A stretch of 64,000 bases of DNA from Cryptomeria japonica (GCF_030272615.1 NC_081411.1:182860977-182924976), one strand, 5' to 3'; positions 11,255 through 22,720 are shown, counted from the first letter of the stretch. A program made the numbers and translations. The notes: a model not told the origin generated them from the letters alone.

Positions 11255-12024
11255 TCAGATATTAGCACTTTCAATGATCTTTTTTGTCTGGTTGTCGTAA
11301 CATTTGTAGGCTTTTTTCTTGGTGGAGTAACCAAGAAATATGCCTTCATCACTCTTAGCATCAAACTTACCAACATAGTGACCTCTCTTGATAAAACATC
11401 TGCTACCAAAGATCTTAAAGTAATTGACATTAGGTGATCTACCATACCAGTATTCATAAGGAGTTTTATCCTTACCTCTTTAACCAATATCTGATTCATA
11501 GTGTAGACAACTATGCTAACAACTTCTCTCCAGAATATCTTAGCAACACCTCCTTGTATTAGCATAGTCCTAGAAGCTTCAACAACTAACTGGTTGTTCT
11601 TCTCTACAATACCATTCTACTATGGTGTCCTAGGTGCATAAATTTGCCTCTTAATTCCAGTGTATTCACAGTATCTAGTGAATTCACCTGAAGTAAATTC
11701 ACCACCTTGATCAGTTCTTATGCACTTAAGCTTTCTTCCACTTTATTTTTCAACTAAGGCTCTGAATGCCTTAAACTTGCTAAAGGCTTTTGTTTTTTCC
11801 TTCAAGAATGTGACCCACATCATTCTTGAGCAATCATCAGTGAAGATCATAAAATACCGATCACCTTGAATGCTCCTAGTCCTTATTGGTCCACAAAGGT
11901 TTGTATGAACCAAATCTAGCAAATGTTTGGCTAAAAAAGATTTGCCCTTGAAAGTTGAGGATGTCATCTTCCCTAACTGACATTCCTTACACAATACATT
12001 CACCAGTTCATCCAATTGAGGCAA
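11255..12024 (-). pseudogene. Copia integrase (decayed)
   Basis: Minus-strand reading shows C-K-E-C-Q-L-G-K (the second half of the zinc-binding domain) and the catalytic core. The core acidic residues can be placed at D in L-V-H-T-N-L-C-G-P-I / F-T-D-D, at D in R-T-D-Q-G-G-E-F (about 11715) and at E in N-G-I-V-E-K-N-N (about 11610). All three are therefore still present. Stops and shifts near 11740, 11625 and 11500 prevent translation. Integrase inserts the DNA copy and makes the 5 bp duplication seen at the ends. Confidence 0.88.
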
Positions 12025-12033
12025 ACCTCTTAC

Positions 12034-12492
12034 TTATTTGGACTTACTAACTTTTACAATGTTATCAAAATTTGCATGACAAAATCTTTGATGCCAAAGC
12101 CAACTATCATATACTTTTGCAATTAAGAAGCTATTGACTTTAGAACTTAAATGAAACAAGTTACCTTTTGTCTTCTTGTCGATTGCAATCAGTTCACCTT
12201 TGCTTCCATAGATTTTGCACATCCCATTCTTGAATTCCAGTGGATAACCTCTGTCATTGAGTTGAGAAACACTCAAAAGATTGTGTTTCAATCCTTCATC
12301 CAAGAAGACATCATTTGCACTTCTGTTTCCATTAAGAGAGATGCTTCCCTTTCCTTTTACAATGCAGGGTGATTCATTCCCAAATATCACAACACCTCCA
12401 TCAAATTCTTTCAAAGTAAGAAACTTACTCCTGTTACCGGTCATGTAGTGTGAACAACCATTGTCTATAATCCAATCATCAGAACTATCCAT
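12034..12492 (-). pseudogene. Copia protease and GAG-pre-integrase domain
   Basis: Begins S-S-D-D-W-I-I-D-N-G-C-S-H-Y-M-T-G. This is the Copia protease block, with D-N-G where D-S-G is the active loop, so the catalytic Ser is replaced by Asn. It continues through H-N-L-L-S-V-S-Q-L to L-W-H-Q-R-F-C-H-A-N of the GAG-pre-integrase domain. The 152-residue frame is open, the longest uninterrupted piece outside the RT of this element. Confidence 0.88.
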
Positions 12493-12525
12493 GTGAGAGA
12501 CTAATGCCTTCTGATCTAATGTCTC

Positions 12526-13515
12526 TTATTTAATAGAAAAAAAGACAATGTCCTTATTTGCATCTTCTTCAGACTCCTCATCTATGATTCCTCCATCCAC
12601 TATAATGAGGCAACCAATTTTACCTTTTCCTTTGTACTTCTTATACTTCTCACATTTCTTCTCATTGTCTCCATTTGGACAGTTAGCTACAATATGTCCA
12701 ATCCAGTTACATGCAAAACACTTCAATGGTAATTTACCTCTGTACTTATCGATAACTTTGGGTAACTGCTTGGCCAACAATGCTTCAAGCTCAATCAGAC
12801 TATCTTCATCATCAACTTCTCTGCTGGATTTGGACTCATGACTGTAACTAGCTTCTCTTCTTTGCTTTACCGGTGGGTTAGAAACTGAAGCTCTAAATTT
12901 AGATTCAGATTTTTGAACATTTCCATCATAACCATTTAATTCAAATACAGTTAAATTATCAATGATGGAGTCAAGAGTTACCTTTGATTTATCAATAGAC
13001 TTGCATTCCTGAATGGCTACAACTTAGATAGTGTAGACCGGTAGAAGGGTTATCAATACCTTGCTAACCACTGTGGTATCCTCCACTGTACCACCTCCAC
13101 TTTTGATCTCACTAACTATCTCCTTCATCCTCTAATCATATTGTTGAATACTCTCCCCTTCAGCCATCCGCATGTCATCAAATTTACATCTCAGACTCTC
13201 CTCTTTGGCAATCTTCACATGCTCATTACCATTATAGATATCTTCAAGTTTCTTCCACACTTCAAAAGAAGTCTCCAAACCATGGACATCAACATACTTT
13301 GAACCAAACAAGGAACTGATAATGGCCTCCAATGCTTGATTATTCTCCTATTGCTCCTTCTTTTGATCATCCAACAAAATCCGACTAGGGAAGTTATATT
13401 TAGTAAAAACATGTTCCCAATATTGACTTCCTAATCTTTTGATATAGATCTTCATCCTATCACTCCAGATTCTGTAGTTTTTCCTAATGAATTTTGAACC
13501 TTCTTTCTTCATCAT
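12526..13515 (-). pseudogene. gag: Copia gag (UBN2 type) with CCHC knuckle
   Basis: Likely start at 13515 on the minus strand (M-M-K-K-E-G-S-K-F). A UBN2-type capsid block follows (V-W-K-K-L-E-D-I-Y about 13280, then L-R-C-K-F-D-D-M-R-M). The zinc knuckle C-F-A-C-N-W-I-G-H-I-V-A-N-C lies at about 12670-12715 and keeps all four ligands. Stops near 13350 and 13130 and a stop at 13030 interrupt the frame. The region ends in an acidic tail (D-E-E-S-E-E-D) before the protease. Confidence 0.85.
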
Positions 13516-13565
13516 GTTCTTCTAGATCTTTACCTCAAGCTATTAGGTTTAAACACAAGAGGACC

Positions 13566-13585
13566 TAAAATTCTCTAATATCAAT
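13566..13585 (-). promoter_or_regulatory. Copia primer binding site (degenerate, initiator Met tRNA)
   Basis: On the minus strand the sequence after the 5' LTR reads ATTGATATTAGAGAATTTTA. It fits the usual TGGTATCAGAGC with transitions at several places. Position and the shared A-GA-AT-AGAG skeleton support it. Confidence 0.7.
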
Positions 13586-14967
13586 TGATGATATGATGAA
13601 TCAATAAGGATTCAGTCAACTACTGAGAGGGGGGGGTGAATAAGTAGATTGAAAAAAACGTAAAAATTTACCAAACTTAAACCCAACTCATAAACAACTT
13701 CTTAGACTAACCGGTTTAGACTTTGTATCTAAAACTGCAACTACACTGCCAAGTTTACCAGTTGACTAGAATACCAATATAAAAGTGTAATAGATCTGAA
13801 ACTCATATACCATTTAACCAAAACACCAAACCACTTTACTAACATTAATAATAGCTCATTTCAGATCACTTCTGGTCATCTAAACATATCTAAGTGGCTT
13901 TTCCAGTTAAACATATTAACCATATCAAAACATATAACCACAAAATCATTCACCATTTGACACAAGGATTTTTGACATGGAAATCCAAATGGGAAAAACT
14001 ACAGTGGGGATGAATACTCACAAGTATTATGAACTCTTCTAAAGTTCGCCCTGTTAGGAGCCAAGCCTTGTTAGAAGCATTTAAAAAATTTCATGTTAGG
14101 AACAGATCTGGTTAAGGACCACCCAGTTAAGGGATTGACTACAATACCCTATTAGGAGCAACCTTGATAGAGGATTTAAAATCCAAACTAATGGATCACC
14201 TAATTAGAGGATTTAAAAAGAACCAAGCATGTTAAAGCTTACCCAATTAAGGGATTTAACTATTATAATTGTTAGAGAGTAGCGGGGTCTTTGTTGATCT
14301 ACTAATAGCATTGCTCTGCTTGATCGGATCTTTTTATGCTCCTATTTTTCTTCAAAACATTCTGCAGATACTCCTTCTAGTTTAGAAACAATCAGACTAC
14401 CAGACTTAACCAAAATTACCAACAACATTACAAAACAACTCATCAACCTTATAAGCAATACAATAGGTTGGTAACACATCAAAAAACCTAAGATCTCATA
14501 GATATTACAAACAAATCAGTTCAAACATGACGATTGGGTTACATAGCAATCAACTGCACATTGTTCTAGACAACCTCGACTGATCCTAGATCACCTCTCA
14601 TCAAATCCTATAACTCATTACGTGTTTTCCACTTCATGCAATGCACTTGCTCATTTCCAAGATAAAATAATTATCTGTACATGCCAAAACCATTTTGAAA
14701 CTCATCACATGTATCATACATACGTGGTATAATCATCTCTGATCACCATTTAAACATAGATCAACACAACCAATTCACCAAGATCCATTGGTTCGGGTTC
14801 GGCATATCAACAGGTTATGGTTATCGGTTGATCTCTCTACTTCAATAGTAATACCAGTTTCCTTCATTGCTCAACTATCAGTTGCATTATTGCATCACTA
14901 CCAGTTACAATTGAAATCAATGAAAACACTTATACTTCATTAATGTAATCTTCATGCAATGCCAACA
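13586..14967 (-). repeat. Copia 5' LTR (right copy)
   Basis: Plus-strand reading runs TGATGATATGATGAATC to GCCAACA. It aligns with 7821-9184 throughout and is followed at once by GTCTC, the right target duplication. Confidence 0.92.
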
Positions 14968-14972
14968 GTCTC

Positions 14973-15635
14973 CTTCCTACACCTAATATTCCTCCTTTCT
15001 ATGACACTGTTCCACCTCCTTCCTCTTATCGAGAAAAGAGGCCTGCTCCTCCTATTGTTCAACCAAAACAACCTCAACCTAAACCTTAGACTATCATGGA
15101 GAGAAAAATTCCTACTTTTTCAAGTGTTCCTCCTTGTTTTCAACCTTCCACTAAGACTCGATGGAATCATTGTGTGAGTCAACACTAGCGAAGACATCAT
15201 GGTCGAGCTCGTGAAGCTATACCTAGAAATATTCAATCTTCTCAGACTCCAATAGTTGACATGATTCCCTTTTCTCCTAAGAAAGATGTTCAACCTACAT
15301 CTCCAAATCATAATTTACATAAAACATGTGATGATTTTACTCCTATTCATCTTCTTGCTACTCTTTCTCTAAAATTTGATGAAGAAATGGGTAAAAATGT
15401 TATTCATAATGGTAATACAACCCCTAATGCTTTTGATAGTGAGTATGAGTATGTTGATGTGGATAAGAATTTATCGGATGAGTATTCACAAACCCTAATC
15501 TTATCTCATCAAATCAAACAAAGTGACTTACAACATGAGCATAGTCCTTGTTTGGATCTTGTGATAGATCTATCTATCATGCTTGATATCGCTCCTCTGG
15601 CATGTTTCTCTCCTTCCCTAAATAGTGATCAGTAA
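14973..15635 (+). pseudogene. Gypsy-type polyprotein, part right of the Copia insertion
   Basis: When the Copia and one GTCTC are left out, the frame from the left part runs on in phase (G-P-S-L then L-P-T-P-N-I-P-P-F). It is a Pro-rich linker with a TAG near 15087 and a TAG near 15187. An open stretch from 15261 to 15635 ends in a natural-looking TAA. The last part is acidic and has no recognised domain. No reverse transcriptase follows, which is the main reason to call the element non-autonomous. Confidence 0.65.
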
Positions 15636-16364
15636 GATCAGGAGGCGGATGTTGTGCAAGATTCGCAATATTAGCACTACATATCTTTCTCTCTCTCCTT
15701 TCTTTCTCTTTTGTGACCATTCTTCTATACGTATCCTTGTTCTTCTATTTTTCCCTTAATGTCTACTTGGGGACGATGCAAAGCATTGAGATATTTTCTT
15801 GGTCTCTTTCATGTTGATTCAAAAGACATCTTGTCTTCCCTTTCTTCTAAGGTAGTGTCCTTCTTTGGGGAATGAATATTATTATATGCATACTAACCCT
15901 GAGGAAAGTGACACTACCTCATGTTTTGTGTTCATTATCCTTGGGTTTATACCTTGATTAGGGGCTAAATCCTTGTGATAACATGATCCCTTCTTTCTCT
16001 CTCTTGGGTGTATCCTACCTTAAGGAAATCACTTCCGATAAGGCATGTGTGATTTCTTTAACATGGAGGCATACACTCCACTCTTACTTTCCTTCTTGTG
16101 ATGCATAGAATTACTTAGTGAACTTTGTTTTGCTTTGTAATCTTTTGTATCCTTGCTTTCATGACTCATAGTGAACGGAAATTTGCTACTTGTAGTCATG
16201 GTTCTCCCCTTCTTGATCTTCCATTTTACTTTTTCAATCAAAGTCATAAGATCCTAAGTCCACAGGGGGCTTGGTACATCTTGCCTCCTTGACGTGGTAA
16301 AAGTCTTTCAATCTTGTTTCCTTCAACTTTACCGGTTGTATTGGCATACGCTTATACTCCCACT
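15636..16364 (+). other. Gypsy-type element, 3' untranslated part
   Basis: No coding signal. T- and C-rich tracts (TCTTTCTCTCTCC type near 15690 and 15990) precede a short region leading to the purine tract. A minus-strand frame at 16029-16247 has no recognisable product and is dismissed. Confidence 0.6.
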
Positions 16365-16379
16365 AAAGTGGGGGCTAAA
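16365..16379 (+). promoter_or_regulatory. Gypsy-type polypurine tract
   Basis: AAAGTGGGGGCTAAA lies directly next to the 3' LTR start TGCAGTG. It fixes the plus orientation of the element. Confidence 0.8.
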
Positions 16380-17586
16380 TGCAGTGTCATAAAATTGCGA
16401 CCCTAGCAATTTTTTATTGTATTAGGTTCCTCATGTATGCGAGTTTGAATCCTCTAGCCTAATCAGAGACCAGAGATTGCTCAACCTTCAGAAACAACTT
16501 CTTCGTTGGCCTCTACATCACCCCGACCGCACTCTGCCCTGGAGAAAGGGGTAGGAGAGGGGCATGGCACCACTATCTCCCCTTGGACAGGGGTGTGGTA
16601 CCCCTGTCTCTTCCCTATTTTGGGGTAGGACCCTTCCTAGGGTTGCATTGTTGGTTGTGCACCGGGCGGGAAACTCCCTCGATGTCGGCCCATGACGAAA
16701 TTTTGATCCACTAACATATATTTATGGGGGCATTCGTCCTCTCATTTGTATAAGTTGGATAGTTTGAAGTTGGATATATTCAAGTTGTATAAGCAATCAA
16801 GCATTCAAGCATTCTTTTCCAGCATTGAGCATTCTCAAGTCTCCCTTCAAGGGTAGGTATTGCATTCAAGTCAAGGATTCAACCATTGAAGAGGAGATCG
16901 ATTTCAAGATTCAATTCCATACAAGCATTTCTATCAACATTGCTACTACAACCTCCCTTGAGGTTATTTACAATTCAGTCTTTCATTTACATCTACTTGC
17001 AAGTACTTTCTTTCATTACTTGGTTAATTCCAAAACTGGGGTTTGACCTAAAGGAAAACCCCTAATACCAACCCATTTTCCTCTCTTTTCTATGTGTATG
17101 TTGCAGGTGTGTAGCTGTACTTTTGGATTTGGGCTTCATTTGTAGAGGCCGGAAAACCCTTTTTATTTTGCTTATTTTTCAGAGGACCGTGTACATTCCT
17201 GCCACGGTCTAGGCAACTTTTCCTCAAATTCACAGGGTGACTTCGTCTCGAGATTTTACTTTTAGATCCAGGTGCACAAATTCATACCATATTTTGATCT
17301 CAAGTTATAATCGATTCTTTGTCACTTTTCCTCTACATAATTCAATCAATTTCCTTTCTATTTCAAACAAGGAAGAGGGGATCAACTTAGCATTCTCAAT
17401 TCATTTAGAATTCAATCTACCATCTTCATGTGGAGAGATTGAATCTAGTGAATTATTGACTCCTCTTCCTAATGTAACATGGTGAAAAGTGTTTGAAGGG
17501 TAATCAATAGCGAAACTCCTATCTCTCTTTGAGGGAAAGGGTAGTTTCCTTCTTGATCTATCATTTGCCATTTTTCCACCATTACA
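16380..17586 (+). repeat. Gypsy-type element, 3' LTR
   Basis: Aligns with 2752-4004, starts TGCAGTGTCATAAAATTG and ends CACCATTACA. It is followed by CTTAC, the right target duplication (17587-17591). Confidence 0.88.
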
Positions 17587-17591
17587 CTTAC

Positions 17592-18180
17592 ATAACGACA
17601 TAATAATAAAAATATGGCAATATCAAAAATTTTGATATAAGATTGATAAATAAAGACTACCAAGTATAAAATGTACCTTCAATCTCATTGAGAAACATTA
17701 AAGGATCAATTTCTATTCAAAGATGAAGAGAGAAATTATCTAACTCAAACAATAACTTTTAAGGGAAGTAAACAAATTATGACTTGGAAATTTCTTATAT
17801 ATTTTCTATAATGCATGAGTAGCATCAGAATAGAATATTGATGTTACAAATGCTAATATATCTATCTTATTTGGCTTGATGTACCAATGTGTTTGATATG
17901 ATCAAGGTAGAGATTAATGATGATGTTGTTTTGTGATCCAATTCAAGGAATGAAACAAATTATAAACTTATTTTCAAAGTGGTTAAATTTGATATCACCA
18001 TGCTTGATTCAGTCATCAAATACATCAAATAATTTGGAAATGTTGTTGTATTAACAAGGTTCATTAATTTCAAACTTCAAACCAATATTTTTAATATTGA
18101 AAACCATATATATAAAAAAAAATTATATAATTTTTTACTACATTGTAGCCCTTATTATAAAGTAGAAATAACAAGTGGGG
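17592..18180 (-). other. CRK 3' flank, copy B2
   Basis: Non-coding DNA downstream of the CRK stop codon (gene on the minus strand), aligned with 413-1120. Blocks such as GACATAATAATAAAAATAT and AAACATTAAAGGATCAA are shared with the first copy. It holds nothing else that I can name. Confidence 0.75.
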
Positions 18181-18638
18181 TCATCTAGAACCTAAATTTG
18201 TTATTGTTACATCAATAATAGATGGGTGCACCAAAGGAGTCATAGATGGCTTATATAAGAATGGCATAACAATAGAATTTGTACTTTCAGTACTAGATGT
18301 TGATGCACGTGTATGTGTAGGAAAATCTTTATGTTCAACACTTAGAAAATCTGGCCTTGTAACATTTGGCAAGTTGGTTATAGAAAGGTTTGAAAGCATT
18401 TCATATGCATTAAGCATCGATGGACGAAGTAATGCATCTGCTTGTGTACATAAAATACCGATATGAATGTATCTTGAAACTTGTTCAATAGTAAAGCTCT
18501 CAATTATTGCTTTGTCAATTATATCAACAATATTTCCTTGTAGATAAAATCTCCATACCTACATAGGGACCATGCATGTTCATATTAAATAAATTATAAC
18601 TTAAAAAAATAAAATGGATTAAAATAGATTTCTCTTAC

Positions 18639-18789
18639 CCAATCTAATAGGCTCTAGGATTCGGGGAATAATGTAATATCAATGTTCTTTCTCCCACAAA
18701 TAATTTCTAAAAGGACAATGCCAAAGCTATAGACATCAGCTTTAACAGATAATTGTCCTAGCATAGCGTACTCTGGTGCCATATAACCA
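18639..18789 (-). CDS. CRK exon 6: activation segment to helix F, with nonsense codon
   Basis: Begins by completing the Tyr codon split after V-A-G-T (G-Y-M-A-P-E-Y-A). It continues [13 protein letters not shown] and reaches T-L-F-P-E-S-*-S-L-L-D-W. The stop is TAG at 18654-18656 on the minus strand, one transition from CAG. The flanking splice sites (GTAG| before, |GTAAGAG after) look sound and exon 7 is open to its natural TGA at 18181-18183. The nonsense codon is thus the clearest lesion. Confidence 0.85.
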
Positions 18790-19079
18790 CTACATAATAA
18801 GAAAAAATTATTAGCTCATAAAATAATTTAAACAACTATCTGAAAAAAAACTATCATTTGAAAGTTGAAGATAACAAAAAGTTTTAAATAATTTAATAAG
18901 GGAAAAGTAATAAAAATTATTTACTGCAATCAAATAATAAAAAATTTATATCTCTTTTTTTAAGATAAATATGCTGCAAAAATCTATATATGCTAGTTGG
19001 TTAGTAGTAATTGACTGGTTGAGAAGAGCAATCATCATGGTTCCTTCAACTAATATATGAAATGCTTAGATATTTACTA

Positions 19080-19340
<261 letters not shown>

Positions 19341-20057
19341 TTAAACAAGAAACAATGTTCTATGACTTGAACTTAAACAATGTTCTATGACTTGGACTTA
19401 ATAGACCTATAAAATAACAGGTATTGTCCCACTTTACTTTTTAGATTCGGATGGAATAAACTCACCAAATAGTATTTTGTCAAGGCTCTTGTTAACCAAG
19501 AACTCGTATACAAGCAAACGTTCTGATCCCTCTGTGCAACATCCAAGCAGATTCACAAGATTACGATGTTGAATTTTGGCCACCAGCTTGACCTCATTTA
19601 AAAACTCCACTTTTCCTTGAGATGATTTTAAGGAAAGCTTCTTTACTGCTATTTCTTTTCCATCTGGCATTATACCCTAACATAAGTGAATAAAAATTAA
19701 GCTTACATTAAAACTAAGAACATGGAAATTATGTCTTCTATTATGTGGGCGGTGCAGTGAAAAGAAAAAAAACATGAAAACATGGTCTGTTAAAGTTATG
19801 CTATAATCTATGTTACCTTGTATACAGAGCCAAATCCTCCTTCTCCAAGTTTATTATCTTCATGGAAATTTCTAGTGGCAACCTTAATATTCTCCAGGGT
19901 AAAAACTATTTCATGCTCGTTGCTGATCACTGAATCTACATCCGTATCTGGAACGTGGATTCCCTCCAGATTAGTAATTATCATAACAGCAGGGAAAAGA
20001 ATTTAAAAATCAGAATTTCTTATCTATGTTCCCCGAATATCTTAGGGAATATGCTAC

Positions 20058-20192
20058 CTTTCTTTAAGATGACTAGCTTTCCTAATATTGCGCACTTCAA
20101 TTTTCGTCGGATTGCAAACAGAAATAACAGTACTATCACCACCAAGCCGCCGAGAATACCCAGAACCATCTTTATTTTCTTTGAGGAATTCT
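20058..20192 (-). CDS. CRK exon 2: transmembrane segment
   Basis: Joined in phase to exon 1. It reads K-N-S-S-K-K-I-K then a hydrophobic run M-V-L-G-I-L-G-G-L-V-V-I-V-L-L-F-L-F-A-I, closed by R-R-K-L-K. This gives one membrane span with a positive stop-transfer side facing the cytoplasm, as expected for a CRK. The 3' border is G|GTAGCAT at 20058/20057. Confidence 0.85.
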
Positions 20193-20371
20193 CTGTACAC
20201 GAGATTACTTTGAATGTTTAGTCGTTTAACATAAACCCATTTAAAACATGGTTGTTTTGATTACTTAAACCTGACTAGTAGCAGTCATTACGTAGCAGAT
20301 ACATAACATTTACAGGTTCTAATGACAAATCCATTTCAATTAGGATTCCTTCTTTTTGTTCATGCGTTTAG

Positions 20372-21530
20372 TATTAAAAATAGAGATATTAGACGGAAAG
20401 AAATACAACAGTAAAATAAATATTGAGGAAAGAACTCACAACTTATTTTTCATTTATGGAAAATAGAAATATATTGATTCAATTAATTTCAACAAGATTT
20501 TATGATTATGTTAATATAAATGATAGAAAATTAGATATGATTGAAAACTAAATAAAATTGATTGACAGTTAATTGAAGATAATTGAAAGCTAACTCAAAC
20601 ATATCTACATATCTTATTTGATTCATATTCTAATTCTAGCTGTTGAAGCAAATATATTCTAGCATCCCCTCTTAATCCTACAACATTAAATTGACTTACA
20701 ACAAAAAAGATTAAGAAATAAATTATGCATAAACTTTTCTTTAAAAAACGTTTTTGGATAGTAAGAATTCTTCAAGTTGTTCCCAACTGTAAGTATAGTC
20801 ATGCAGGTATCATCCAAGTTTCCAACATCATTGAACACCATTTACACATTAAGTGTCTTATCACCCTCATAAAGGTATGGTGCTAAACTTTCAGATTTTC
20901 AGATTTCTTCTGAACTATTGAGCATCAATCCTCATATGTATGTCTCATAACCCCAATGAAATATGCATTCTCTGATCTGTTAGCACCTCAGACTGTTGAG
21001 CATCTAACTATTCTTTACTGCAACCTCCCTTGTCTTCAAAGTGTTGGCCTCTTCAAAAGAGAACAAAAGCCTCAAACTCAATGAAATCATCATCACTATC
21101 AATATCCAGTGGTTCCTCTGAAGGCCTAATGTCATCTCCTTGGGAGCTTCTTCTCTGCTTATTCCAGCACCATAGAGGGTCTTCTCCAGAGAACAATAAA
21201 CAAATTTTTAACAGGAAAATAGATCTGATACCATATTAAAAACAGAGATATTATATGAAGGAAAATACAACAGTAGAAGTAAATACAGAAAAAAGAAGAA
21301 CTCATCATAGTTTATTATTCATGCAGAGAAACCAAACATATAGATTTAACTAACTTCAACAAGATCCTATGATCATGCTAATAGAAATGACAGACAAATA
21401 GATATGATCGACAACTAATCAAGTCTGATTGACAGCTAACTAAAGAATGTTAAAACCTAACTCAAACAGATATACAGATCTTATTTGATTTCTATTCTAA
21501 CTCAAGCTATTAGAACATTATATTCCAACA
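20372..21530 (-). mobile_element. TRIM-like miniature LTR retrotransposon in CRK intron 1
   Basis: Two direct repeats of 293 and 296 bp (20372-20664 and 21235-21530) flank 570 bp. On the minus strand the right copy begins TGTTGGAATATAATG and ends TTTTTAATA. It is followed with no gap by TGGTATCAGATC (21223-21234), a good initiator-Met primer site. The left copy is preceded on the minus strand by ATTAAGAGGGGA, a purine tract. Size and structure fit TRIM/SMART elements, which carry no genes. The flanks TTTAG and GATAG share only the last three bases, so a target duplication is not clear. It sits in the same orientation as the host gene. Confidence 0.82.
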
Positions 21531-21611
21531 GATAGATCCCCATTAAATATTGTAATCATATTCGTCAACATAATCAAAACTAGCCTAGAAGAAAATCGAT
21601 ATACATATTAC

Positions 21612-22371
21612 TTGATGGAAGAGGCAGCAAGGTTGAGCTATAACGTGCCATGCAACTTCCCAAGCCGTCGACAGCTCCAAGACGAGTTCCATTCTCAGTC
21701 GCATCAAGCACTTTCTTAATTGCAATTGATAAGCATGATCTGCAGTCGCTAACATTAGTCATATCTCTCCAGCACTGGAGGAAACCGAATGTTTGGTAAG
21801 TCATTGAGGCATTTGTTTGTCCAGAAGAAAATCGATCAGGGGAACCAAGGGCTTCATCTGACAGATTTTGGAAAAGCGCCGTAACTGCCGCGCTAAACAA
21901 ATTAGGGTCACCTAAGGCCCTTGCGATACTGGGATCAACCTCTCCGTCGGTACTTAGTTTTCCGCAGAAGGGGTACCTCTCATAGCGTAAGTAGCAATTG
22001 TCCAGCCAAACCTTAGCGCCTATGGCATCCTTACAAGAGTTGCGGACGGTGGTATTTGCTTCTCGTGAACAGTTGAAGCATTCTTGCATGTTTACGTCTC
22101 CCAGACATTGGAGAAGTCCAGATGCTCTGTCTTCACCTTCCCCGGAAGTAGAGATATTGAAACCATTTGACGATGAAGTATTATCTACAAGATTATTAAG
22201 AACTATGTTCAAATTACTACGGAATTTGGTGCTTGTATTAGTATTGCCGTTGCAGATTTTCAGCATTGCTTTGGAGATTGCTACTTTTTGGGCAATGAAC
22301 AACACAGAGATGCCAACTGACAACAAAACACGGAGCGTGTGTGCAAAATTTGCAGTGGAGGCCATCTGCAT
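21612..22371 (-). CDS. CRK exon 1: signal peptide and two DUF26 domains
   Basis: About 253 open codons with no lesion. Residues 1-34 form a leader with a hydrophobic core (V-L-L-S-V-G-I-S-V-L-F-I-A). DUF26-1 spans about 36-140 and DUF26-2 about 145-250, each with the C-rich core; the second core has nine rather than eight residues between its first two cysteines. Several N-x-S/T sites suggest glycosylation (N-T-S, N-I-S, N-T-T, N-L-S, N-A-S, N-V-S, N-G-T). The donor site is A|GTAATAT at 21612/21611, phase 1, which joins exon 2 correctly. On its own this exon could encode a secreted DUF26 protein if the intron were retained. Confidence 0.88.
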
Positions 22372-22720
22372 GCGGTATTTACCTTTAGGATCCTCTTACA
22401 AACCAGACTTAAAAAGTGTTTTTCTTCATATATTTTTTGAAAGTTTTCAATAGACGTTTCTAGATTACGCGGACCTTAGATTGTTCAGAATGCTTCGTTG
22501 ATCTTCCTTCTTTAATTGAAAGTAAAAAAAAGTGATATTTTGATTGTTCGATTAATTAATAAGTAGGTTTAATGGTGTATTCTATTTTTTTATAAATAAT
22601 TTAAGTGTGCATTTTTCCAATATCAATTTGAAAAGAAATAAAATAACTTTTGTATATAGGTACATTTAGTTTTTCAAAAAAATATATGAAGAATTTTATT
22701 TCTTCTACAAGAAATTTTTA
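22372..22720 (-). promoter_or_regulatory. Upstream region of the CRK gene
   Basis: About 350 bp before the CRK start. An A/T-rich ATATATTTTTTG stretch near 22428-22440 could hold a TATA box at a plausible distance, and pyrimidine tracts lie upstream. I saw no clear W-box cluster of the kind expected for WRKY control. Assignment rests on position only. Confidence 0.3.

Larger units (their letters stand above)
7821..14967 (-). mobile_element. Ty1/Copia LTR retrotransposon nested in the Gypsy-type element
   Basis: LTRs at 7821-9184 and 13586-14967 in direct orientation, flanked by a perfect 5 bp duplication. All Copia domains lie on the minus strand in the diagnostic order gag, protease, integrase, reverse transcriptase, RNase H. 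The 5' LTR is therefore the right-hand one. A degenerate initiator-Met primer site follows it, and a purine tract precedes the left-hand LTR. In a hand-aligned 262 bp stretch the LTRs differ at about one base in ten. Every coding block has stops or shifts, and RNase H has an internal deletion, so the copy is dead. Confidence 0.93.
2752..17586 (+). mobile_element. Non-autonomous Gypsy-type LTR retrotransposon (gag-only), host of a nested Copia
   Basis: Two direct LTRs (2752-4004 and 16380-17586), both TG...CA, lie inside a 5 bp target duplication. A purine tract abuts the right LTR. Plus-strand gag and protease-like sequence fills part of the interior. Subtracting the nested Copia (7821-14967 plus one 5 bp duplication) leaves about 5.2 kb of internal DNA and a native element near 7.7 kb. 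No reverse transcriptase, RNase H or integrase was seen in either internal part. This fits the TR-GAG class of non-autonomous Gypsy elements, which use enzymes supplied in trans. A deletion of pol cannot be excluded, but the coding frame crosses the Copia insertion cleanly, so the Copia did not remove it. Confidence 0.85.

Noticed and set aside
21998-22453. 151-codon plus-strand frame opposite CRK exon 1
   Set aside because: Antisense shadow of the well-supported DUF26 exon.
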